A stretch of DNA of 64,000 nt, from positions 1 to 64,000 of the forward strand of contig NZ_WOEY01000116.1 in NCBI RefSeq assembly GCF_013177695.1. The letters run 5' to 3'. The notes under the pieces were generated by a model. The model ran no database searches and was not told where the DNA came from. It saw nothing but the letters and a program-made list of their open reading frames with translations. The position numbers were made by a program, and so were the translations under genes. Shown in pieces: positions 7,804 to 15,139 of the stretch (positions within the stretch are counted from its first letter, which is position 1; every line of letters begins with the position of its first letter). Source of the stretch: Paraburkholderia solitsugae. GTDB lineage: Bacteria; Pseudomonadota; Gammaproteobacteria; Burkholderiales; Burkholderiaceae.

Positions 7804-8063
7804 CTGCGCGCGGACGATTCAGTTCCGTGATGCATGAAGCGCGCCTCGCTTGCCACGCACCCGCCGGCAACGGGCCTGTGCTTGCCTGTTTGCAGGATTT
7901 GCCCCACCGTTGCTGACGCTGCGCGACGCGCGTTCGAGTTGCACAACAGTTGTCCTCGTACGCGTCTCGCAGGCACGGGCGAAATTCGCTAGCGGCGGCC
8001 TGCACGCATTGCGTGCAGCGACAACAACGCGCCCGCCCCGCGGCCTTCTTGGAGAGCCCAGTC

Positions 8064-9239
8064 ATGAACCCCGTCATACACGGCTTCAATCCGACAATCG
8101 ACCGGCAACCCTGCCAGCGCGGTGTCCGTGCAAAAGACCGCACATTGAAACACCTGCTGCTGGCTGCCCTGTACGGCGCCAGTCTCGCCCTTTCGACAGC
8201 GGGCTCCGCCCTTGCCGACGAGCTCACGCCGCTGCTCCCGCCCTCGTCCATCACCTCATCGACGGTGCCTGCCGATGGTGACCTCAATCCGTATGGTGTC
8301 GCGTTCGTGCCCGACGGATTCCCTCGCTTCGGTACCATCGCCCCAGGCGACCTGCTGGTCTCGAACTTCAACAACGCGCAGAACGCGCAGGGCACCGGCA
8401 CGACCATCGTCAAGATCGTGCCGAACGACAAACCGGTCACGTTCTTCCAGGGCGCCCCGGGTCTTGGCCTGAGCACCGCGCTCGGGGTTCTCGAGGGCGG
8501 CTTCGTGCTTGTCGGCAGCGTACCAACCACGGATGGGACCTTCAAGACGATCCAGCCCGGCGTGCTGCTGGTGCTGAATCGAACCGGCGGCATCGTCGCG
8601 CAATGGACGCCTGCAACGGCGAAGATCGACGGGCCCTGGGATCTGACGATCTTCGATCAACGCGACCATGCAAAGGTGTTCGTATCGAACGTGCTCAACG
8701 GGACGGTCGTGCGCCTCGATGTAAGCGTCGACGACAACGGCATTCATCTCAACCACGCGACGCAGATCGCCTCGGGTTACCCGTTTCGCGGCGATCCGGC
8801 AGCACTGGTCGTAGGCCCGACTGGACTCGCCTACGATCCACAGCGCGACGTACTCTATGTCGCGTCCACCGTCGATAACGCGATCTTCGCGGTATTCGGT
8901 GCGGGCAATTCGCAGCACGACGGTGGCAAAGGCGTGGTGATCTATGCGGACAACGCACATCTCCATGGCCCGCTCGCGCTAGCCCTCGGACCGAACGGTC
9001 ATCTGTTCGTCGCGAACGGCGATGCGATCAACAGCGATCCGAAGCAGCCGAGCGAAATCGTCGAATTCACGCCGCAAGGCCGCTTCGTCGCGCAGCTTCC
9101 TGTCGACCCCGCTCAAGCCGGTGCATTCGGATTGGCGTTCAGGCAGCCGGGTCAAGAGTTCGTGCGCTTTGCCGCGGTCGACGACAACACAAACACCGTG
9201 ACCGTCTGGAAGGTGCCTTTCGAGAATGGTGGGCAATAA
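8064..9239 (+). CDS. Exported NHL/SMP-30-like beta-propeller protein
   Basis: A 391-residue protein with a signal peptide after a charged start, ending at ...GSALADE. The mature part is built of repeated blades with G-L-A-Y-D, L-Y-V-A-S, A-I-F-A-V and H-L-F-V-A-N-G, typical of NHL/SMP-30-like propellers. ATG 8064 has a GGAG ribosome site 9-13 bases upstream; the longer open frame upstream is non-coding leader. Such proteins act as ligand-binding or lactonase-like periplasmic proteins; no catalytic residues can be named. Its divergent ECF-type promoter links it to the His-rich gene. Confidence 0.78.
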   Translation: MNPVIHGFNPTIDRQPCQRGVRAKDRTLKHLLLAALYGASLALSTAGSALADELTPLLPPSSITSSTVPADGDLNPYGVAFVPDGFPRFGTIAPGDLLVSNFNNAQNAQGTGTTIVKIVPNDKPVTFFQGAPGLGLSTALGVLEGGFVLVGSVPTTDGTFKTIQPGVLLVLNRTGGIVAQWTPATAKIDGPWDLTIFDQRDHAKVFVSNVLNGTVVRLDVSVDDNGIHLNHATQIASGYPFRGDPAALVVGPTGLAYDPQRDVLYVASTVDNAIFAVFGAGNSQHDGGKGVVIYADNAHLHGPLALALGPNGHLFVANGDAINSDPKQPSEIVEFTPQGRFVAQLPVDPAQAGAFGLAFRQPGQEFVRFAAVDDNTNTVTVWKVPFENGGQ

Positions 9240-9279
9240 GGCGCGATGAAATGACGTGTAAAGCCGTCAGAAGCACGAT

Positions 9280-9306
9280 CTCGTCGCCGTTGGTTTCGGC
9301 GACGAG
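9280..9306 (+). terminator. Hairpin after the beta-propeller gene
   Basis: A perfect 9-bp stem, CTCGTCGCC (9280-9288) and GGCGACGAG (9298-9306), with a 9-base loop lies 40 bases after the stop. There is no U-run, so it may end transcription inefficiently or only protect the transcript. The gap to 9577 otherwise holds a minus-strand stretch (about 9300-9470) of coding-like composition that I cannot assign. Confidence 0.45.
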
Positions 9307-9577
9307 CCGTTCGCCAGCCCCCTGAGTTCGCGCTCTGGAATCACGAAATCGAGACGCTCGAGCACTTCGCGTGCGACCTGCGCCATGCGCGGCCGGTCGA
9401 TCACCTGAAGCCCGAATTGGCGGCGCCCGCGGCAAAGCGCGCCGATCAGTTGCGTCGGAAATGTCGTTACCGTTCTATTTATCCCAGCACATTCCGGAGA
9501 TCGTATGCTTCTGCATAGTTACAATTGACTCCGCAACGTGCTCATGTGCGCATATGCAGGCGGCAAGGCGACACGAC

Positions 9578-9952
9578 ATGACTCATGATCCATCGACCGG
9601 ACCACAATTTCGCTGGAGCGATTCGAACGACGCCCCGTGGATACCGTCAATGCTCGCGAAGGGCGTCGAAGTGAAGAATCTGGGCAAGGCGAACGGGCGC
9701 GCAATTCAGCTCGTGCGGTTCTCACCTGACGCCACGTTTCCCGATCACCTTCACACTGGCCCTGAGTTCATCTTTGTTCTGGAGGGCGAAGTGATCTGGA
9801 ACGGCCGACCGCTAGCGCGCGGATGCGTCGGCGTGGCGGAAGCGGGAACGGTCGAGCGCGGATTTCGTAGCACGACCGGATGCGTGTTCCTGCTTATGTA
9901 CGACCTCGATCAGCTTTTCGATTCGGTGCGGCCGGCAAGGGATTCACGCTGA
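9578..9952 (+). CDS. Cupin-domain protein
   Basis: A 124-residue single-domain cupin. The first motif is visible as D-H-L-H-T-G-P-E-F-I-F-V-L-E-G-E near residues 53-68 (metal ligands His, His, Glu). The second half, R-G-C-V-G-V-A-E-A-G-T, lacks an obvious metal-binding His. It resembles the ChrR-like/anti-ECF cupins and other small sensor or isomerase cupins. An AAGG-type ribosome site precedes ATG 9578. No clear operon partner is visible, so the role is unassigned. Confidence 0.75.
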   Translation: MTHDPSTGPQFRWSDSNDAPWIPSMLAKGVEVKNLGKANGRAIQLVRFSPDATFPDHLHTGPEFIFVLEGEVIWNGRPLARGCVGVAEAGTVERGFRSTTGCVFLLMYDLDQLFDSVRPARDSR

Positions 9953-10017
9953 GGATCCCATGCGACGCGCTTGCTAACCATCTTGAGATCGTTTCATTAC
10001 AGCAAGGGCGAAAAGAT

Positions 10018-11349
10018 CTATCGCGCTTTGCCCGCCCCACTCCAGTTAAAACCAAAACCGAACTGCATCGCCGGCACCCACTTCGCGCAGCCCTGAAAGC
10101 TCAACGCAGCGCCGCCGACGGCGAACAACACCGGAATCAGAAAGTCGTGGCTCACCCGGGTAAATTCAAAGACGAGAACCACAGCCGTTATCGGCATCTG
10201 CATCGATGCGGCTAGAAACGCGGTCGCACCAACAACGGCAAACGCCCCTGCGGAAGCCCCCGGCCAGAACAGACTCCAGGCTCCGCCGAGCACGATTGCC
10301 AACAGCGCGCCATTCGCAAGCCCTGGCGTCAACAGACCGCCTTCAGCACCCGCACGCAAACTACTCGCGGTAATCAACACCTTCAGCACCAGCAACATGG
10401 CCGCGAGACTCATCGTCAAGCCACCATCGAACGCCAGTCCCGCAGGCCCTTTGCCATTACCGAGCAGTTGCGGAAAGTGCATCGCCAGCACACCGATGAT
10501 CGCGAAGTTCAACAAGGACAACACCGGCAAGCGCCAATCCTTCGGCGCCTCTGCACGCGCGCGCTTCGTCAGCTCGGTAAAACCCCATGCCGCAGCACCG
10601 AAAATCGGCCCGCACACCACGGACCACACCACCAGCGATGTACTCATCGTCAGCGACGGCACCAGATACTGATGCTCGTTGCCCAGACCGAATTGCGCGA
10701 CCAGCGCCGCCACCGCGGATGTCGCCACGGCCGGCACCACGGCTTTCCAGCCAAACGTCCCCAGCAGGACCTCGAGCACAAACACCGCGCCGCCGAGCGG
10801 CACGTTGTAGACGGCAGCCAGACCCGCGCCGGCGCCGCAAGCGACCATGATCCGGCTCTGCTCGACCGATAACCCCGCTCGATGCGACAGCCACCCGGCC
10901 AGCACCGAGCCGATTTCGCGTGGTGCGACTTCACGCCCGAGCGGCGAGCCCAGCGCCACCGTTACGATCTGGAGCAACGCATGCACGATGGTGCTCAACA
11001 CAGGCATACGCGGATCGTCGGATTTGACGGCCTGGCGAATGCTCACGAGCGGCCGCCCGAAGCGATACAGCAACCACCAGCCGAGCCCCGCCACCAGTCC
11101 GCACATCGTCAGGACGAGCACGCGACGCTCAGGCGCGGCATCGGTGACGCCTTGCAGAAAGCTCTCGCTGCTGATCACGTGCGTCACGCTGTAGCCGTCG
11201 GCGAGGTGCTGAATGCCGTGCAGCAGCAAGGCAAGCAACATGCCGCCGAGACCGGCGCCAATGCCGGTCAGCAATGTGACCGCGGCCATTGCCGCAAGGG
11301 GGCTGCGCGCGCGCCGCCGTGGCGCCGAAGTGTTTGATTTGACTGGCAT
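10018..11349 (-). CDS. ClC-family chloride channel or H+/anion antiporter
   Basis: A 443-residue polytopic membrane protein with ClC signatures: GSPLGREVAPRE near residues 134-145 (equivalent of the G-R-E-G-P loop carrying the gating Glu, here Glu140), A-A-V-Y-N-V-P-L-G-G-A, and G-L-L-T-P-G-L-A-N-G-A-L-L later. It has no CBS domains and a short basic N-terminus. Length and motifs fit bacterial ClC exchangers. The V-A-P after G-R-E replaces the canonical G-P, so selectivity should not be assumed. It is monocistronic between the cupin and MAPEG genes. Confidence 0.85.
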   Translation of the reverse strand: MPVKSNTSAPRRRARSPLAAMAAVTLLTGIGAGLGGMLLALLLHGIQHLADGYSVTHVISSESFLQGVTDAAPERRVLVLTMCGLVAGLGWWLLYRFGRPLVSIRQAVKSDDPRMPVLSTIVHALLQIVTVALGSPLGREVAPREIGSVLAGWLSHRAGLSVEQSRIMVACGAGAGLAAVYNVPLGGAVFVLEVLLGTFGWKAVVPAVATSAVAALVAQFGLGNEHQYLVPSLTMSTSLVVWSVVCGPIFGAAAWGFTELTKRARAEAPKDWRLPVLSLLNFAIIGVLAMHFPQLLGNGKGPAGLAFDGGLTMSLAAMLLVLKVLITASSLRAGAEGGLLTPGLANGALLAIVLGGAWSLFWPGASAGAFAVVGATAFLAASMQMPITAVVLVFEFTRVSHDFLIPVLFAVGGAALSFQGCAKWVPAMQFGFGFNWSGAGKAR

Positions 11350-11568
11350 GGTGCGTCGACAGAGGCGGAATTAGTGGGATGGCGGTCATCCTATTCCGCG
11401 TCGCAACATGAGTCCAATTGATTTTTCTGCTCGACTGATGCGTTATACGCATATGTGACACGCACCCGCCTGGGTCGACGGAAATCTAAACGCGTGAACC
11501 CATCCGGATCGTGGGAGCCGGCGACGCACGCATCAGTCGCCTCACCCCACGCTTCGCTTTACCTCAGT

Positions 11569-11937
11569 TCACCGCACGAAAAACATCGAGACCACACACG
11601 CGACGCCGACGAACCACACCAGCGAGCGCAACGACGCCAGATTCGCGACGTACAGCACGCCATACAGCACGCGCGTGACGACAAAAGTAATCGCCAGCCC
11701 GTTGATCCACGGGTTCGACCCGCCTGCCTGCCCTGCGACGACGATCGCGGCGGTAAACATCGCCAGTGCTTCCCACGCGTTCTGATGCGCAGCATGAGCA
11801 CGCGCGCGCCAGCCTTCGAGGCCGGCGAGATAGGTGCGCGGCGCGCCATTGTCGTAGCGCTTGCTGACCTTCGCCAACATCGTCCATGGGAACGGCAGCA
11901 GAGCCACGATAAGCAGGCACAGATGCGGAATCGTCAT
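11569..11937 (-). CDS. MAPEG-family membrane protein
   Basis: A 122-residue protein with four predicted membrane helices. The MAPEG hallmarks are present: a cytoplasmic loop with basic residues followed by R-A-R-A-H-A-A-H-Q-N-A-W-E-A-L (the conserved R...A..N..E) and an R-V-L-Y-G-V-L-Y segment in helix 4. Eukaryotic MAPEG proteins are glutathione-dependent enzymes; the activity of short bacterial members is mostly undetermined. Flanks give no pathway hint. Confidence 0.82.
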   Translation of the reverse strand: MTIPHLCLLIVALLPFPWTMLAKVSKRYDNGAPRTYLAGLEGWRARAHAAHQNAWEALAMFTAAIVVAGQAGGSNPWINGLAITFVVTRVLYGVLYVANLASLRSLVWFVGVACVVSMFFVR

Positions 11938-12344
11938 TCGTCAGTCTCCTTGTATGCGCGGCGTGAATGCCGCGAGCCGCTGTTATACCCGCCTGCATCC
12001 GCCGTCGCCAACCTGAATCCCGCGAGTACCGCCTCTACCGGCCACGCGAAACGTGGAAGCCAGATTGACCGGATTGCCGCTCGCGATTGCGAAATTAATA
12101 TTACAAATAACAAACAAAAAATCAAACACGATTAATACAATAATTACATTTACCAAACATTCCGCATGCAGCGAGATTCAGCATGAAATTCGCTCCAGGG
12201 ATTAGTACGGATAAACGCCGGTTCAATCATGCAAGCGTTTAAGGGTCGGCGTACACTCGCTCGAAGCCCACGCCACAGGCCACACGGGGCTGCAGAGCCG
12301 CCCGTCGTCAAACACGGGTTATTGGAGACTCAGGAGAACAATCA
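11938..12344. other. Intergenic region with an AT-rich block before the MFS gene
   Basis: No gene is seen. Bases about 12090-12160 form a strikingly A/T-rich block (oligo-A and AATTAA/TTAAT tracts) in otherwise GC-rich DNA, upstream of the transporter gene. It could be an UP element, a nucleoid-protein binding site or a regulator target. No clear -35/-10 pair could be placed. Confidence 0.45.
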
Positions 12345-13559
12345 ATGAGCTGGACACGGGAACAGAGAAACGTCACGATCGCCGCCTATCTGGGCTGGAC
12401 CCTGGACGCGTTCGATTTCTTTCTAATGGTGTTCGTATTGAAAGATATCGCGGCGGAGTTCAATACAAAAATCCCGACGGTCGCCTTCGGCATTACGCTG
12501 ACTCTGGCGATGCGTCCAGTCGGTGCATTGATTTTCGGCTGGCTCGCCGACAAATACGGCCGCCGTCCCACGCTGATGGTCAACATTGCGTGCTTCTCGC
12601 TGCTGGAATTGCTGTCCGGCTTTTCGCCTAACCTGACCACCCTGCTCGTGTTGCGTGCCCTGTTCGGTATCGCGATGGGCGGCGAATGGGGGGTGGGCGG
12701 CGCACTGACGATGGAAACCGTGCCGGCGAAATCGCGCGGCATCGTCTCGGGTCTCCTGCAGGCCGGCTATCCGAGCGGCTACCTGCTCGCCTCTGTCGTG
12801 TTCGGCGTCTTCTATCAATACATCGGCTGGCGCGGCATGTTCTTCGTCGGCGTGCTGCCCGCGTTGCTCGTGCTGTACATTCGCGCGCACGTGCCGGAGT
12901 CGCCGGCCTTCAAGACGCTCGAGAAGAAAACGCGTCTGGGTCTCGTCGCCACGTTGAAGCAAAATGTCGTGTTATCGCTCTATGCGATCGTGCTGATGAC
13001 CGCGTTCAACTTCTTCTCACACGGTTCGCAGGATCTTTATCCGACCTTCCTGCGCGTGCAGCATGGATTCGACGCGCATACCGTGTCGTTGATCACGATC
13101 ACGCTGAACATTGGCGCGATCTGCGGCGGCCTGTTCTTCGGTTACATCTCGGAGCGGATCGGCCGCAAGCGCGCGATCTTCATCGCCGCGTTGATCGCGT
13201 TGCCGGTGTTGCCGCTGTGGGCTTTCTCGTCTACACCAGTACTGCTCGCCGCCGGCGCATTCCTGATGCAGATCTCCGTGCAAGGCGCATGGGGTGTGAT
13301 TCCGGTCCACCTGAACGAAATCTCGCCCGATGAAATTCGCGCGACGTTCCCGGGCCTCGTGTATCAGCTCGGCAATCTGATCGCATCGGTGAACGGCCCG
13401 CTGCAGGCGAGCGCCGCCGAAGCGCACGGCAACAACTACGCGCTGATCATGGCCGTCGTGATCGGTATCGTGGCGGTGGTGATCGCCGTGCTGATTCCGT
13501 TCAGCCGCGAACGCCGCGGCATCGACATGACGCAGTCGGCGAAAGAGGTCGCGGCATAG
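12345..13559 (+). CDS. MFS transporter of the metabolite:H+ / sialate-lactate symporter group
   Basis: A 404-residue 12-helix MFS permease. It has an A-Y-L-G-W-T-L-D-A-F-D-F-F helix 1, the A-motif G-W-L-A-D-K-Y-G-R-R between helices 2 and 3, R-A-L-F-G-I-A-M-G-G-E-W-G in helix 4, and V-P-E-S-P-A-F after helix 6. The D-x-F-D-F-F and G-G-E-W-G signatures are those of the NanT/Jen1-type group that import carboxylates such as lactate, sialate or related acids with protons. A GGAGA ribosome site precedes ATG 12345. The substrate is not determined by context. Confidence 0.82.
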   Translation: MSWTREQRNVTIAAYLGWTLDAFDFFLMVFVLKDIAAEFNTKIPTVAFGITLTLAMRPVGALIFGWLADKYGRRPTLMVNIACFSLLELLSGFSPNLTTLLVLRALFGIAMGGEWGVGGALTMETVPAKSRGIVSGLLQAGYPSGYLLASVVFGVFYQYIGWRGMFFVGVLPALLVLYIRAHVPESPAFKTLEKKTRLGLVATLKQNVVLSLYAIVLMTAFNFFSHGSQDLYPTFLRVQHGFDAHTVSLITITLNIGAICGGLFFGYISERIGRKRAIFIAALIALPVLPLWAFSSTPVLLAAGAFLMQISVQGAWGVIPVHLNEISPDEIRATFPGLVYQLGNLIASVNGPLQASAAEAHGNNYALIMAVVIGIVAVVIAVLIPFSRERRGIDMTQSAKEVAA

Positions 13560-13693
13560 CTTTAAGCGTTCGAACTAAACAGCTATTTCGCTGGCGCGTT
13601 ATCGGGCACAATAGATACAAAGGCGGCTCGAACCGCCGCGAAAATAGCGCGGCAGCGCAGACGCAAGGCCAAACATAGGTAGCAAGCAATACG

Positions 13694-13729
13694 AGGCCGT
13701 TCCGATTTCGATCGGAACGGCCTTTTTTA
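13694..13729 (+). terminator. Strong intrinsic terminator downstream of the MFS gene
   Basis: A 12-bp perfect stem, GGCCGTTCCGAT (13695-13706) and ATCGGAACGGCC (13711-13722), with a TTCG tetraloop, is followed by six T. It ends the MFS transcript or a short RNA arising between 13560 and 13694, where a second small hairpin (GGCGG...CCGCC near 13620) is present. Confidence 0.85.
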
Positions 13730-13859
13730 TTTCCGCGCGGTTTGACGTACCCGCGCGCATTGGAAAGACGGACCTTCGTCAGGTCTTCTAGAGGAGTTAG
13801 TCCACACAGGGCCCTTGATCGCAGTCCCCATCCTTCTTTATCCTGAAAAAAACGGCTGT

Positions 13860-13877
13860 TTCAAATAGTCATTTGAA
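13860..13877. promoter_or_regulatory. Palindromic operator before the TetR gene
   Basis: TTCAAAT-AGTC-ATTTGAA is a perfect 7-bp inverted repeat 45 bases before the TetR start. A second, smaller palindrome AAAC-GGCT-GTTT (13850-13861) abuts it and resembles PsrA-type boxes. Autoregulation by the TetR protein is the natural inference. Confidence 0.6.
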
Positions 13878-13921
13878 TCGCTTGTTTGCGGGCCGGATGC
13901 CCGGCAACTGGGAGACGCAAC

Positions 13922-14788
13922 ATGGCAGTTCGCACAACAGGCCGGCATGCCGGCGACACGAAGTCCCGCATCCTCGACGCCGCGGAAACGCTTTTCATCG
14001 AATGCGGCTATGAGGCCATGTCCCTGCGCCAGATTACTTCGCGTGCCGAAGTGAATCTCGCGGCAGTCAACTATCACTTCGGCAGCAAGGAATCGCTGAT
14101 TCACTCCATGCTGGCGCGCCGGCTCGACCGGCTCAACCAGGAGCGGCTCAAGCTGCTCGACCGTTTCGACGACATGCTCGGCGAGCGTCTGACCTGCGAG
14201 CACGTGCTCGGCGCAATGTTCATTCCCGCGCTGCGGCTGTCGCGCGATCCACGCGTGGGCGGCAAGGCTTTTCTGCGCTTGCTGGGGCGTGCTTATACGG
14301 ATCCGTCAGCATTCATTCGGGACTTTCTGAATGCGCACTACGAGTCTGTGGCGGTGCGCTTTTTCGATGCGTTCCAGCGTGCGCTGCCCCATCTGCCGCG
14401 TGAAGAGCTCGGCTGGCGTCTGCACTTCGCGATCGGCGCGCTGTCCGGGGTGCTGGCCGGCACCGATACCGACAGCCTGATTTCCGAGTTCTCGCAGGGC
14501 AAGTCGATGAACGACCTGCAACTGATCGCGCGTCTCGCTTCGCTGATGGTAGCCGCGCTGAAAGCGCCCTTACCCGACAGCTCGCAACTGGCCACGTTCG
14601 CCGCCGTGCTGGGCGACGCCACCGACGGCGCCCCGGAAGGCCAGTCGGAAGCCATGAACCCGGTGGCGGTGACGCAGCAAGCGCCGGGCGGGTTTGAAGC
14701 GTCGGCGCCAGCAGATTCAGAGGGCGAGCACCGCGGCGGCAACATGGAGGCAAGTTCGTTTCAGCCGGCGTTGCACGGCACTGCTTAA
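13922..14788 (+). CDS. TetR-family regulator, PsrA-like
   Basis: A 288-residue repressor. The N-terminal HTH is clear: K-S-R-I-L-D-A-A-E-T-L-F at about residue 15, then MSLRQITSRAEVNLAAVNYHF ending with the recognition helix, and G-S-K-E-S-L. The middle domain matches the fatty-acid-sensing PsrA type in length and in F-L-R-L-L-G-R-A-Y. The last 60 residues are a low-complexity polar tail absent from typical members. ATG 13922 has a GGGAG ribosome site. It sits immediately upstream of and in line with a fatty-acid degradation cluster, so it probably senses acyl-CoA and controls that cluster and itself. Confidence 0.8.
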   Translation: MAVRTTGRHAGDTKSRILDAAETLFIECGYEAMSLRQITSRAEVNLAAVNYHFGSKESLIHSMLARRLDRLNQERLKLLDRFDDMLGERLTCEHVLGAMFIPALRLSRDPRVGGKAFLRLLGRAYTDPSAFIRDFLNAHYESVAVRFFDAFQRALPHLPREELGWRLHFAIGALSGVLAGTDTDSLISEFSQGKSMNDLQLIARLASLMVAALKAPLPDSSQLATFAAVLGDATDGAPEGQSEAMNPVAVTQQAPGGFEASAPADSEGEHRGGNMEASSFQPALHGTA

Positions 14789-14823
14789 TCTGGAAACCGC
14801 GCTGAAAACTGAGCTGGAGCCCG

Positions 14824-14853
14824 CGCGGGCGGCGCCGACATAGGCCGCCCGCG
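14824..14853 (+). terminator. GC-rich hairpin after the TetR gene
   Basis: A perfect 10-bp stem, CGCGGGCGGC (14824-14833) and GCCGCCCGCG (14844-14853), lies 36 bases after the TetR stop without a U-run. It may separate the regulator from the following operon. The rest of 14789-15139 holds no gene; I could not place a clear promoter for the acyl-CoA dehydrogenase operon there. Confidence 0.5.
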
Positions 14854-15139
14854 TGCAAACAACATGAATACCGCATTGCCGAGCAGCACGTCTAAGTCCC
14901 GCACCTAAGCAACGTGACGCTGTCGAACTACAAACACGACACGAAACGCGAAGCAGGCGCGACTCGAAAACCGCTCAGGAGCGCCTGGAACAGCGACTAA
15001 AAAACAGCTACAGGCAACTTGAAAGCGCCCCGAGCGCGCGACGCAGCAGCAACACCGCCAGTTAGAAGATCAATAGAACGCGAGCCGTCCGCGCCCCGTG
15101 GATGCGTTCGCACGCACCATCGAAACAGGAGGAAACGTC

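Noticed and set aside
7950..8063. An upstream extension of the beta-propeller gene
   Set aside because: The extension lacks signal-peptide character, and ATG 8064 has a proper ribosome site.
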